Assembly (NCBI GenBank): GCA_963169105.1
Contig: OY720641.1
Span: 75,095,496 to 75,159,495, forward strand
Reading direction: 5' to 3'
DNA length: 64,000 nucleotides
Source: Ceriagrion tenellum
Lineage: Eukaryota > Arthropoda > Insecta > Odonata > Coenagrionidae
This document shows positions 39,121 to 51,795 of the stretch, in pieces (position 1 is the stretch's first letter; each line of letters starts with the position of its first letter). The notes beneath the pieces are model-generated. The model had not been told where the DNA came from, did not search any database, and saw nothing but the letters and a program-made list of their open reading frames with translations. The position numbers were made by a program, and so were the translations under genes.

Positions 39121-39970
39121 TGACCACGGCCCTGCTCGACTACAGGCTCACTCTCTCGCACAATGCGACGTCAATGCATTTCACCCGAGCCATGCACACA
39201 CTTCAGAAGAACCGGACCACCTCCGGCAGCCGTCCGCGAGACAAGGGGCGACAGTGATAGCCACTCACACACAGACATACTGGAGCGACCTGTGCCGCAC
39301 GACCTAGTCCCTTAATCGACAGAGGCGCGGGTCCCATCCCTACGACGTGATTGGCGGATTTTAAGAGAGGACGCACAAACAGAAACCCGGCCTCCAAAGC
39401 AGCCAGAAGGCATCCTAGCTCTCTTATACCCACCACCGTCCCGAATAACACGAGCCTGTCCAAGCCAGATAAGGGGTATTTTCCCTGATAGAACAATGGC
39501 TTCCCCAGATAGAGGGGTCAGCAATCATCCCTTGTTCACATTAAGCCAGGAAGACTGAGTGAATCGAGGGTGTCGAAGGGAAATGGCGTGAGGATCTACC
39601 CCCACTCACCCACCTCCCGCCCCCCCTCTCCGGCAACGCGGAAAGCCGCCGTTGCCATGGTGATGGGTGGTTGTTGTGCTCGGCTCTTCTATTCTCTTCC
39701 TCCGTCACCAAAGTAGCACAATGGGTGCGCTCGTCAACATAAGGCGACTGTTATTGAGTGCAAAACAATCTCTGACCGACTCACGACGCTCCTCCGAGGG
39801 CAGTTTTCGTAACAATGGCAACAGCAACGCAATTTTCTAGCCTTCCATCTAGGTATAGACTTCCTGCCTCTAGGACTAAAACCGGAAGTAAAGGAGGATT
39901 CGTACCCAAGGGGAACGTTGCGGAATGCATTTCCGCAGCCCTGATCGAAACTGGAGGATATCACGAAACA
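39121..39970. other. GC-rich block with X-box-like inverted motif
   Basis: The block is clearly GC-richer than its flanks. GGCAACG at 39632-39638 and CGTTGCC at 39650-39656 form an imperfect inverted repeat, and GTTGCCATGGTGAT (39651-39664) is one base short of the RFX X-box pattern. Frames of 70-97 codons are unassigned. It is a candidate promoter-proximal region. Confidence 0.4.
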
Positions 39971-41900
39971 AAGAAGTTCAATGCTTTGTGCGCCCTAGAG
40001 GACAATCCCTTATCAAGATGTTACAAAGACAAAAGATAATTTTCTTGGTTTATCCTTTAGGTAAAAAAGTTAACAGTCTTATAAAGACCCATAGAAAATT
40101 CAAAAATTACCACGAAAAATTACTTTATTCATAGATAAAACAGAAAACTTGGATGAATTCCAAAGGAAATTTTAGAAAAGATTAGATTGCCCAATTCATC
40201 AATCATTTTTAGAGAGCTTGTAAACCACAGTTTAACAATCATTATCGTAAAATAATCTCGTCAGAAAGGTTATGAGACTACTTATTATTCTCAACAAATC
40301 CCATTTTATCTTTAGATTACTTACTCTTCTCACATCCTCATAAAAATATACCGAATCGAAGGAACATTTTAACGCTATGAAGGATTCCAATACATAACAC
40401 AACCAGGCAGAACTATTAGCAAAAAATTGTTAGTTATTTACTACAAAACTCTGAGAAGTAAACAGAACATAGATAATTTATTTCCTCCAGTCGGATGTGG
40501 AACGGACAGTAATATAAAAAGATACAGTAATAGCTATAAACCTACTAGAATTTCAAAGACAAATTTTTACAGAAAGAAATTCCATTGGGAAAATTGATAT
40601 TAAATATTTCCCTTTAGCATCAATACATCACTTTCAACTACTATGCACTTGAGTGATTGAAAAAGAACGGTTTAGTATCGGCTGGAAAAAAGCTACCGAA
40701 AAGTATTGAGAAACCTGGCAATAATAGCACTTAACATAGAAAAATGTCTTCAAAATATATACTGACCCAGTTAGCCGCGCAACCAAGCCTCTCTGGGGGT
40801 ACTTTCTTCAACGGTAAACACTCGCAGAGCCAAAGCATAAAGTAGATACTCTCCCTAAAACCCTCGTTCTCCGAGAAAACTTTGTCGATGACTCTCTTTA
40901 TTTTTTCATTACTTTAAGAGGCATTGACGAAGAGGATATATTCTGTTCGATAAGATGAAAAATGTGAAACGGGAATAAAATATAAATAAATTTTCCAATA
41001 ATTCTTCCATTCCGTCCCTAAAGCATAGTGGGCACTGGAAATATGGACTCGTTGAAGGCCTCATAAATCTCAGCCCAGGCATAAGTTTTGATAGGTAGCC
41101 ATCCCCTTCCAACATTCTAAGTAGCACTCTTCCCATCTTCCGAGCATCACTCTCCTCTCAATCTTGTTTCCCCTGAGCCAATGATTTTATTCGCCTCTTA
41201 CGAGCAACCATCTCTCTCCCTTCTTGTTCCACGCATACAGTCCCTTCCCATAACTCGATATAATCCAGCGATCCTTATTCCAATAGAGGTTCTCAGGGTA
41301 ATGCTAGGGAATACGGATACACGGACGGGCTTCATTCTTTTCACTGGCGCACCTGCAAACAAGAGTCTGAGCTCTAAGCTTTGGTTACCCAGACGCAAAT
41401 CAATGATGCTTCTACGTATATGCGTAACCTGACTCTTTCGAGCAAATTGACAGCCTTGCTCGCTGTAAACAGCTCTGAAAAACAAACCAGGACGAAAGGT
41501 GTATTAACTAAACCAGGAGGAGCCGAAAAAATTGAACTACGTACGTAAAACAGCGAAAAATATTGTGAAAACAGGGTATCCACTGAGTATAAAGAGACGG
41601 TTCAGAAACTTAAAATGGAAATTGTCGCTTTCCTAACCATTGAAAATGGTTTAACGATGTCGATGTAACAATACAGACGCAATGCACATTTATGGTCGCA
41701 AAATACGATCTGAAGAAGACAGATTGCAGAAGACACGATGGTTAGTATATTGTCACAGCTCTGTCAAAGCGTGGTGAATTAAGGTGAAATCTTAGAGTAG
41801 ACAGTAATCAGAGATTGAAAAGACCCACAAGCGGAGAGATGTACTAGAAGGAACAGCATTCGAAAACAATGATTTAGGACTTGGCATCTCTTTTTCATTG
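39971..41900. other. Noncoding spacer
   Basis: Mostly AT-rich. The 41100-41480 part is nearer balanced composition, with overlapping unassigned frames on both strands. Confidence 0.45.
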
Positions 41901-42078
41901 CTTGTATTTTATTTATCCTGGGTTGGATGAGACAAAACCGTCCCCTCTTCCCCCAACCCAGTTTACATACACAGACACCCATGTCCTGAGCAGATAATAT
42001 TATACCCAGGCGGTACTCGAACCCGCGACCCTCGGGTTAGCAGGTGAGGACTTTACCCCGATGCCACCGGGGCCGACA
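41901..42078 (-). mobile_element. tRNA-derived SINE, copy S2
   Basis: Read on the minus strand, the head starts with GTCGGCCCCGGTGGCATC, contains AAGTCCTCACCTGCTAACCC, and has a B-box-like sequence GGTTCGAGTAC (42013-42023 on the plus strand). The body contains GACATGGGTGTCTGTGTATG, and the tail is AATAAATAAAATAC. Head and early body match S1 (17296-17535). The sequence cannot fold as a sound tRNA, so it is a SINE rather than a tRNA gene. Confidence 0.82.
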
Positions 42079-42640
42079 GACCTATTTATAGACCTATGGA
42101 ATGGATACAGAGCTCGTATGTATCGCATAATACTAAACCTTTACTAATTGACTTGTTAAATGATTGACTTCACTCAGGAACCATATTATTGGTCACAAGA
42201 TGACGACCATGAGTAATTCAAGAACGGCATAATGCCTTACAAAAAAGTGATCGCATTAATTGATTCTGGGACATTCTAGATTAGGTGATTCCGCTAAAGT
42301 AACTACCAGTAATAAACGTTTCGTATAAATTCCAGGGAATGCGATCAGGTTGGTGGAAGGGACTGAGCATAGAGTGGTATTTAGGCGGACAGCGGCTATC
42401 TAAAGATTTCCACCATATGGACATGAATGCTACAAATTTCATCCAAAAATTATACTCAGTTATGTAGATAAGATAAATTCCAGTAAAAAGCGTTCTAACA
42501 TAATAAAGTGAGCCATTGGTGGAATTAATAAAACTTACTTGATGTAGCTCATCATGAATAAGGCAGCACTAAAATTGTTCCATCAATAACACTAAACATA
42601 TGTCGAGATAATTCTCTCGCTGAATTATTTTTCCATCGTC
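42079..42640. other. AT-rich noncoding spacer
   Basis: No feature recognised. Confidence 0.5.
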
Positions 42641-43085
42641 CATTTTGACGGACGCAAAGGGTCTTGCGAAACAGATTGGCCAAATGCCGTTTCCTAAAAT
42701 CATTCCCATCGGAAACAGAAAAGTTTTTCGTCGCTTGATTCATTCCCTGAGATTTCTGTCTCGTCAGAAACACGGGCCTCACCACTCATTTCCAAGGCCA
42801 CCAATATTCCCATCCTCCCACGCGCGTCAACAATGCCGTCTTCTCCCGAAGCTTCCCGTCTTTTTTCCCCCAATAACCTATCAATCCTCCATTTTTTTCG
42901 GATTGCCGCTCCCCAGACCTCAAGTCCCCCGTTGCCAGGCAACGGAAAGTCCTCCTCCTCACTTTCTTTTGCGCATTACCGTTCCGGTCGAAAGAGTCCC
43001 TGTCTCCGCTAGCTCCAGATCGTCGGTCGTCGATCCAGAAAAGTGTGACAACACATTGCGGCTACTAACACCTCATCGAACTACC
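42641..43085 (+). other. GC-rich block with unassigned 151-codon frame
   Basis: A plus-strand frame runs 42645-43100 (151 codons) and is rich in proline, serine, arginine and histidine with no recognised domain. An overlapping minus frame is also open. The block contains the X-box listed separately. I regard the frame as composition-driven and the block as a possible promoter. Confidence 0.3.
42931..42943. promoter_or_regulatory. Palindromic RFX-type X-box
   Basis: GTTGCCAGGCAAC is a perfect inverted pair of GTTGCC and GGCAAC half-sites with a one-base spacer, fitting the RYYRYY-N(1-3)-RRNRAC X-box bound by RFX winged-helix factors. In animals these sites control ciliary genes. The nearby target gene, if any, is not visible. 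Confidence 0.5.
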
Positions 43086-44490
43086 GGATGTTCAAAGTAA
43101 AAAACGAATTTGGGAGATCTCTTAGTAATAGCGATAGGTATTCAAATCATTTACTCATTCACAAATTATTTGCTCAAAGCCATATCTGTGGTCTGCAATG
43201 ACACGGATCTCAGATGTGAAAGACTTTTTTCGACACATGGAGTTGTTTTCAAGAAAATCGATGGCTACCGAAGTTCTAATCGGGTAAGTCCTACTACAGA
43301 CACACTAAAGTTTGTTACGATATGTTAACAATAGGCGTCTGACTTTGAGGCGGACGAGAGTATTTGAAGTTTACCGAAGCTTTTTCTATCTTATTTTATA
43401 ATTTTGGAACACTCCACCGCTATTAACACTTTTTTTACATAATTCAATACAAAAAGAATGTATGAGGAAATAAATATGCGGCTAGTAATGTTTTTCTTTT
43501 TTAATGTCGCTTCGGTCTCAAGGCAAACATCTGGCATCCGTTTTGGGCATCATCATTGCTTCATATCGGCCGAGAATACGGATTTTCACTTATCAGGCTA
43601 TTTAGTTTTATTAGCAGAATCAATACCTGAGGAAAAATCGCTGAATTGAGGATAGGAGGAGTAGTCTTACTGTGAAACATAGGGATAAATACACGCCGTG
43701 GAAACATAACCTGACTCGATTGTGATCCAAACCTGATTCTCACGGATCAGATCACATCATGGCGTTGTCTGGAGAAGTCAAATGCATTTTCATCCTTTTG
43801 GTGTATATCTTTGCACTCGCGTGCATAATTTCGTAGCATGCTGTTTGAGTATTTCACAACAATGAGGAAATATTAGTCCTATTCACACACTCATTACTAT
43901 TTCAATGTTTTAAGCTCAATACTACGGATGTTTCACAAAAGAAACTATAGGTCCTCCAATATCCAGCACCCTATTTACTCGACTTTCGTGAGTCTACTCT
44001 AACGTTTCCTTCTAAAGTACCACAAACCCTTCCACTTTAAATTTGTCGTCTTGACTCCACTATACCTACACAAAATGCCTATTCTACCTTTTTACCACGC
44101 ATCTAAAAAATTCTTTCAACCAAATTCAGCTTATAATCATCCTTTATAATCCTCTCCATCAATGTTTTCTTTCCGTCTTCCTATTCCGTCCCCTGCCGTC
44201 TACCTAAACCCAATACTGCCTCATTTGCTTGATTGAAATTTTCCTTTTTTACACCAAAGCCTTAGGCTTACAACCATCTTCCTCTCGCAATGAACAAGTT
44301 TCCATTACAGGCCACGCTATGATCTGCATTTGGTTTACACAAATCTTTACTAAAGGCTCTTTTCACATTCCATAATTGCCTCTTTCCTGAAATATGGAAG
44401 TTTGGCAGAGCCGTTAATGACTTACATGATAAATTTTCTAAGCCATATGACATTAATGAGTGGCTAGCAGGAAACAAGAGTGCCAGAAAA
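43086..44490. other. AT-rich noncoding spacer
   Basis: No feature recognised. Confidence 0.5.
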
Positions 44491-44491
44491 A

Positions 44492-44560
44492 TGTACATAC
44501 ATACATACCAGTCACGCCGTTCCCTTCCGGGGTAGGCAGAGTCACGCTATAAAATAATCG
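44492..44560 (+). repeat. (CATA)n-associated conserved repeat end
   Basis: A TACATACATACATACC run leads directly into CAGTCACGCCGTTCCC and TTCCGGGGTAGGCAGAGTCA. The same arrangement, a CATA microsatellite followed by a 'CACGCC...GGGGTAGGCAGAG' core, is familiar from insect dispersed repeats, notably in Lepidoptera. The class of the parent element is not determined here. Confidence 0.55.
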
Positions 44561-47151
44561 CTTCGCAGTAAAACATGACAACGCGTCAAATTCGTAAATT
44601 ATTATATTCTATAATTCGAATCATTGGTTATAAAACATCCCGGATGGTATGGTTTAGCAATGGAGCAATCGCCAGCCTTCCGATTCCGCTACCTAACTAA
44701 ATGATGTTTTCTCTCCCATTGACATTGCCATCCGAGTAGCTGTCTCGTCTCATCACCTCGCATCTGAAAATATGAAGTTCAAGCATTTATTGTGTTTCCC
44801 TTATCGTCTGTTTGATGCCTATTTTAAACAGGGAAAATATCATTGATGGTGTAAATAAACAATTGTAACTTTTACGTCACATCGTACTTGCAATTACTTC
44901 CACAGCTGAAATTCCATAACCACTTAAAATGACCATTATCACTCATTCGGGAATATTGGTGCATGGAAATAGTATAAAAATATAAATAATATGCCACTGA
45001 ATCGGAGATTCAGCCAAACATAAATCTCGGCATAAACTCTCAATTACGTGACAGTTAGATCCATTCTGCTACTCCAAAAGTAACTGTGTAAAACTAACAT
45101 ATTCTCTGACAAATAAATTACTTACTAGCCATAAAAAAGCGAGTATGCATTGAGAGGCGTACAAGAATGCTAAGGTTCGAGGCTTGACTAAATTTTTTTT
45201 CGAAATTTTCAATGTCGAAGAAGCATTTTAAATTATTTCTTGGGTAGGTAACTTACTTCAAAGTTATAGTAGTTGATACAAATTACACAATTTAATCAGC
45301 ATCAACTCACTATGTAAGGCAAAAATTCCCATCGAGCTTCAATTTGATAAACTACATGTTATGTTTTTATAGTATATAGTTTTCAATTGATAAAAAACAA
45401 TCAAGGTCGATTTCTATTGCCTAATGCCAAGGTCACTAGTCCTGTACAAAATCCCTCTGAATTTTGCCACTATTGACTCATTGACCGAGAGATTAAGTGT
45501 GACTAGGATGATACCCTCTATGACCTCATTTGGTATAGTTAACGGAATAACTTTAACTAAACGTTAAGCCATTGTTGACCCTCACAAGTGGGCTCCTATC
45601 GTTCATGTGGATAATTAGTTATGATATACATACACTTCAATGTCTAAAGTCAATTTCGACTTTCTTAATCAATTGCTACAATCCTCGCAGGTAGGACAAG
45701 GATCCAAGCATACAGCCAATAGGCTAGAAATTGACGCGTAGCATACCCAGTAAGAAGATAGGTTGTTGAACCCGCGGGACGACTGCTAACGAGAACTAAG
45801 AGCCACAATATATTTCGATTACATCGTCTTCCAATGATTTGTACTTACAAGGCCAAAATCAACCACAAAATACCGCAAATATATCGCAAATAGTTAATTT
45901 CTTGGATTGACTTCCTCTAAGGTTGGCGTTGAAAACATTGCCGAATCGTCCATGGAAAAACTATTGCGACATAATTAATTACACGGCGTTTAACCGAGAC
46001 GAGATAAGATTCAAATTTTATAAAATTACTCCATAAGAGTCAATTAATATTCCTACACAGTTAGTCGGCCATGAAACCACATGTTTACTCACGTCACAAA
46101 GGATACGAAAATAACCTATTTCGGTATTGCATGCCCTTTCTAAAATATTTTAAAAACTTTGCTAATTATCCAATACCTGATTACGCTGGTATAAATAAAA
46201 ACAAAGCCCAAAGGAGGTACTCACTTTTCAAAACGACTACTTTCTGATAAGGGAAGGACTTCATTTACTGATTTCACGAGTTCATTAAAAAAAACTAAAA
46301 AGAGAAAAATGTGATAGAAATTGAGAATTAAGTGATAGAAACCATGTCATTTCCACAAAACTTCAGTTTTGTTCAGGTAACAGCACGGTTTTATTTTCAT
46401 CATGTTCATATCCCTCTCATTATTGCGTGTATCCATGGATTACAGAGAAAAGAGTCATTTTGCAGAAAGAATGCACCAAGTAAACATGGAGCGGTGTTGA
46501 CGAACATCTGAAAACAGAGTATAGAGATCCTTCTACTAATCATGAAAAAGGGGATCAAAACATTCTATCGCGATTCTCTCAAAACATAGCCTGAGAATGA
46601 GGCTTTCCAACTCCTTGGAAAATTTCAGAAAAGATTTTTATATCGATAAACTGAATTTTTGGTTACTCAGCAGAGGGCATCGTAATAGCGGAATCATCTA
46701 TTAGCGGAGGTATCCAACGTCATGGGGGATATTTGGAAATCAAGAGAGGCAAAGTATGTTTATTTGCGCTTGGATAATGGATCGAGAGGAACGGAGTAAG
46801 AAAAACGAGACAGATGAAAATGCATTTAGGTCACTGAAGTTGGCCATTGTGAATAATAAAAGCATTAAATGCATCAATATTTTCATCACTATGGTCAATG
46901 ACGTTGACCATTACGAAAACCGAAAGAATTAAAGGCATCAATGAATCCAGTATGATTCGTTCCTTTTGAGTCCATCTTAAAAGAAGTTGCTTGAGAAACA
47001 TGAAATGTTTTCATCATTTAAAACAAAAATAACGAGAATGAGGAGAACATGTACATGCGTGATATAGAGCGATGTACATTGCCAAAATATCAGCATATTG
47101 TATCTCATGAAAACGTATTTACAAGTCAGATGTAGCAAACAGTAAACATCC
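44561..47151. other. AT-rich noncoding spacer
   Basis: No gene, RNA or element recognised over about 2.6 kb. Confidence 0.5.
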
Positions 47152-47577
47152 ATGCATCAACTTCTGCTAAAAAATAGCGCCTACCGTAAAAACAAATTTG
47201 AAAAAGAATTATATCAAATGCTACATTGCTTACATGCTACTCCTATTTATATAAATGAAATATATGAGTCCCAATGTCATCTTAAAGGAGTACAGTTTAT
47301 CAGAGAGATATATGCACTGTCTTTTCACATAACCATTTGCATCGATCTATCTGAAAGTAAAATAAAAATATACATGAATCTGAAATGGATGGCTCAAACG
47401 AACGGAAATTTCTCTATTACCAATGAATTCCTAAAGACTAATATTGAGATCAACTCATTCCCGAAGTTTCCCGGAGCGACGTTCTGGGTCACCACAGCTT
47501 CAATCATGTCTTACACAACGATGGTGGTCTCTACAATTGCCCACGTCAAGCCATTACTGCGACATCATAGTCACTAA
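47152..47577 (+). other. Doubtful 141-codon ORF
   Basis: An open frame with no recognised domain, no signal peptide and unbiased residue use. The last third (ATFWVTTASIMSYTTMVV) is mildly hydrophobic. It may be chance. It has no neighbouring gene context. Confidence 0.12.
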
Positions 47578-48971
47578 AACTAGGTCATCGGTATCGTACC
47601 GACAACATTAGGCGTCAAGGAATTAATGTATGGTGCGATGCCAAACGGGGGATGAAAGTTTGAAGGGAAAAAATATGGAATTTCCGCAGAGGTTAATGGA
47701 AATCAAAGTTGCAGAAGACCCTGAATAAATTCCTGAGATCATTCTCAGAGCTTTTCCATGGCAGCAGGAACGACCTACTTTGAGGGGCCGCGACCTAGAT
47801 AGGTCGAGCAATACATTACGTAACGCAGAACATGAGTGGTAAATGAATATGTTAAGAAGTATCTAGTGATCTGAAAAGATTATTAGAGCAAATTGATTGC
47901 TTCCAATAAAAGAGATGAGTGAAAAACACTTTCTGGATTAAGAATAAAATGTCTGCAATAATAATTAGAAGCTCATAGGTTAATAGGTTAATTAACATAA
48001 AATTCGTCATGAGCTAAAGTTTACGTGGTTATAAACCGCATCGGGCAGAATTAATGCCCACGTGAGAGTTTGGGTTGGACGAAAACACACCCTCAGAATT
48101 CATCAACAAACAATTTTACTTCAGAAACACTTGCACGTACAAACAAATGCATATTTTAATTTTGAGCAGTAGTATCAACAGAAAACCAAGTACCATCCAG
48201 TTATACAGTGACATTAGAACATTCTATGTCTCTTCGAATTTTATTAGATTGATTCCCGTCTGAGGTGTACATTCGTCTCTTCCGCGCTCTACTTAATTCA
48301 CTTAAAATTACGGACATCTCTACTACCCTCTCATTTCTAACATATAGGTATCACTGCCACATTTTCTCATCCTCTGCAACATTATCCAAACACTAGTCAG
48401 ATACATCCGATGACTGTTCAAAATAAGAGGAGAAATTGAGGTTAAATATCCAGTTAGATATGGTACAAGTCCCAGGTGATAGTTTTTACTCCAGCTAACT
48501 TTAAATTTTTACGTGACAAAAAACATACCTATTATCAAACTGTTATTGCTTGAAGTTTTGGTCGGATATTAATAAATATTTAACAATCTGGTCTTTAACA
48601 TTTGCATAAGCATAAATTAATCTCCTGGCTGATTTATGCATCATAAATAGTGCCTTTGATGCGTAGATAGCCTTAACGTTCTTAGCAGCTACAAAGTAGT
48701 AGAGACGTATTATCCAATTTGGACAGTATTTTCAATTCCCCAGAGGGAGCACTGATGGCAATGCAGTCATAAATGTATCCCAAATAATTTTAGAATTGCA
48801 TGAGTGATATTTGTCACCCATAAAACGCTCAATCTTTTTAAGCTTGTTAACAGCTTATTCGTTACCTATGGTTAAAGTTCTCACTCACTCCCTTCTTTCT
48901 CAGCAAATAATCAACAAATAACGAAGCTATTCCAATTTAAAATAAATGTTGTTCAAGTAGCACATATTGGA
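47578..48971. other. AT-rich noncoding spacer
   Basis: No feature recognised. Confidence 0.5.
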
Positions 48972-49275
48972 TTGAATTGGATTTTGGGGCGGCGACCGAC
49001 AGCTAAGGTCATTTTCCCCATAGGTAAGGGAGGAAAAGTGGATGAAAACCAGGCGTCGGCATTAGCCTGCTCTTAACAAAAGGCTCCAAGAGGACCACGG
49101 CTTAACGTCTCACCCGACAGACGGAGTACTGTACTTGAAGTGACCTCCACGAGAAATTCAAGTAGGGATCGGGTCTCCTCTGAAAAACATCCTCCTCTGC
49201 AGGGATTTGTTCCCTGGCCGCCCGTATGGTTAGCCAGTACTCTAGCCACCACACCAACCCGATCCCCTAGTACAT
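48972..49275 (-). mobile_element. tRNA-derived SINE, copy S4 (third family)
   Basis: Read on the minus strand: TGGTGGCTAGAGTACTGGC (A-box region), GGGCGGCCAGGGAACAAATC (decayed B box), then a body with CGTGGTCCTCTTGG, GTTAAGAGCAGGCTAATGCC and GCCGACGCC, ending CGCCGCCCCAAAATCC next to an ATTCAATCCAAT-type tail. The structure (tRNA-like head, unrelated body, short repetitive tail) is that of a SINE. A minus frame of 81 codons runs through it and is not a gene. Confidence 0.75.
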
Positions 49276-50599
49276 ATTTGCCGGACTCATTTGCGGTTAA
49301 AATAAACCGTTCGGGCATAGTTGAGTTAAGTATCTTTTGGCAACTTCAAATTTTTATTGTAATAGCAATACTATGAGAAACCTTTCCGGCATGAACCATA
49401 AGAACAGATTCTTGCCAGGAATAATGTCTAACATTTAATATTTGAGAAATCCACATCATCTTACAAAGCCTTGCTCCGAAAATGAGATATTTTTGAAAAG
49501 CGATTAAAGTCATGAACTGGCATACAGGCTGAAGTGGTGGAATAAAAAGTGTCCATCGTCCAGCCTCGGGTAGAATTGTGCATATTTTTTGTGGAATCCC
49601 GTTCCTTATTAAGTCCGACGTACAAACCTCGTCTCGCCCATCGATTGGGACGCAAAACTGCGAACTCATTATCGCCTTCAGTTAATGGCAGTGTCGTTCT
49701 GACGCATCTGCCGGCTTCTGCCTGCCACATCCACTCCTAAAACGATCGGTTTCTTATCACCCTATTCAGATATGCTTAGTTGTGGCATGACCTCAGTGGG
49801 TGGTATTCTAATATGATAATAACTGTCCTTTAAAGAGACTTTTACCCTCTTGATGAAAATCAACTCCGATGAGCTAACGTAAACGACCACCTGTTATCGA
49901 AGGCTTAGACCAGCCAGTTGGCATATAAATAAAATTCCTCACTATGACACTGAAGCAACGATTTTCTCCGAAAGAGTAAAGATGAAGTTCTCTTTAAAAA
50001 TAATATTGAATGAACCGGGATGGAAACCAAATCTTCCAACTGCCAGACTGTTACGATATCCAGGTATACCACCGACCCATTTAGAGGTGCAATAGACTAA
50101 CTCACCTTACCCGAACTTTTTTCACATGGGTTCGAATTCTGGACAAGTCAAATAAGTTTTTTCACAGTGAGTTCAAATCAATTTGATAGAAATATTTTCA
50201 CCAGCGCGAGAGACAATACTATATTGTAAGTCCACTGGCAGTGGTTTTTTAAGTTCAGGCAATGGTTGTTACCTCGAATAATTTGCAGACTGACCTATTC
50301 TTGCAAACCTCTATTTCCTCATTTACCCCCGCACACTGCTTCATACACGCTCTCCTGTTATCAAGACTCCTAATATTCCTACTCCTAAGAATTTCCTCAG
50401 CCACAACTTTCTCGGCCTACCACTACCTCTCGCACCATTCATTTCACCCTGATATATCTGTTTCATCATTGGTTAGTAAAATAACCACTATTTTAACATC
50501 ATTAAATTCCTCTTAATTTATTCTATTATAACGGTAGGAAAAATCGTTTTCTTTCCTTTGGTGAGCATTTCGTAATCACCCATAACTGAATTCTGATGA
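49276..50599. other. Noncoding spacer
   Basis: Overlapping short frames at 49346-49740 on both strands lack any family signal. A lone B-box-like GGTTCGAATTC occurs near 50130 without an A box. Confidence 0.5.
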
Positions 50600-51324
50600 G
50601 CATTGGTCCATTTACCAACCAAATACGCCGAACCAACCCGCCACTTGGTTCGGAGGAGTGCCAGAATTTCCAGCCGTCGAGAATAAGGATCGTAACGAGA
50701 ATTACCACTAATGCATATCCACCTATCGCACGTGATTGCGGGACCGGCGAGAGAAAAGTGGGAAAACTAAAGAAAGAGGGAAAAGATAAAAAAGAAACCT
50801 TCACGAGGCAAGTGAGGTGCGTACTCCGGTCTGCTTTTTCTCATTTCATTTCAGGGACGGAACAAAAGAAAAAGCCGAGGCTCTCCGGATGAGGAAGCCG
50901 GAAAAAGGGTGAAGGGAGTGAGCGAGCGAGAGAGAAATCGAGACGTGAGGAAAAATAAGCGAGTGGAGTGAAATGCAGACGGGAGGCTGAACCGATGTCG
51001 AGAGAGGGGTGCAAGGCAACTGAAAGGGCGGACGCAGGAGAGATCGGGGGTGAGGGGCTGAGGGGGGGGAGGGGACTGAGTCGACTCGCAATGAAATCAC
51101 GGGTGAAAGGGAGCGAGTCCAACGCCATCGGCAGTCGCATCGCTTCCTACGCGCACACACATACACTGCCGCCGCCGCGTTCTGTTTGAGTGAGGAGTGG
51201 AGCCCGAGTGGCTGAAAAGGGGAGACGCATGGACGATGGCCTCATACGGCCGCAATAGAGTGGATAAGGCCATGAGATACTGCAGCCGGACGGACGGACT
51301 CTTACAGCCAGACGGATGGACTCT
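50600..51324. other. GC-rich, CpG-containing island
   Basis: The plus strand is GA-rich from about 50870 to 51080, then mixed GC with CpGs and GCCGCCGCCGCG at 51169-51180. A pyrimidine tract TTTTTCTCATTTCATTTCAG ends at about 50852 and is a credible 3' splice-site sequence. Several overlapping frames near 100 codons are unassigned. This is one of the better candidates in the window for a promoter or 5' exon of a host gene. Confidence 0.45.
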
Positions 51325-51795
51325 CATAATAATAATAATAACGGACCGTTCTCGCCCAAACAATAGACCGGATATAAATCTTCAATCAAAACAAGATAGG
51401 ATAACATATCTAATTGATGTCTCCATCCCGAACACAGAACATTTAGAGGCTAAATACAAAGAAAAAATACAGAAATATGTACCTTTGGCTGAAGAAATAA
51501 ATGAAATGTGGAACCAAAAATCCGTTAAAACTGTACCAATAATAATACCAGCGACTGGTGTTATACCCAAAAACCTGCACAAAAGCTTGGAAACAATGGG
51601 AATCGAGAATCATAAGTACATGAAAGTTCATAATACCACAATAATTAATACTTGCTCCATAGAAAGAAGATTTTTAAATGAACATAAGAAAACAGTAGAT
51701 GAGCCTAATCCCTTTGGTGCCTTGCATCCGGGATAGGTGAATTTTTTCCAATCCTCAGGCTGAGAAGTGATAAATTCGTAAATAATAATAGTCAG
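51325..51795 (+). mobile_element. Non-LTR retrotransposon 3' end with PD-(D/E)XK-like domain
   Basis: An uninterrupted frame ends at 51736. The retrotransposon-like part starts near 51343 with TDRSRPNNRPD and continues YLIDVSIPNTEH, YKEKIQKYVPLAEEI, MWNQKSV, VPIIIPATGVIPK and INTCSIERRFL. Counting from the Met at 51197, the pattern is P58-D59, D74 and K90. PD followed by a D about 15 residues on and a later K fits a restriction-like endonuclease fold such as the C-terminal domain of R2/R4/Dong-type LINEs, which nicks the target to prime reverse transcription. Sequence before residue 45 is unrelated low-complexity DNA ending in an AATAAT run. A 3' tail of AAATAATAATAG lies at 51780-51791. It is truncated, with no reverse transcriptase upstream. 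The clade assignment is an inference. Confidence 0.78.

Noticed and set aside
42001..42076. Possible tRNA gene on the minus strand
   Set aside because: It matches the head of SINE S1 and is followed by the same SINE body.
49073..49318. 81-codon minus-strand frame
   Set aside because: It lies almost wholly inside SINE S4 and is its chance translation.
50120..50140. Additional SINE heads from lone B-box-like strings (also near 56728)
   Set aside because: No A box at the right distance and no body or tail.
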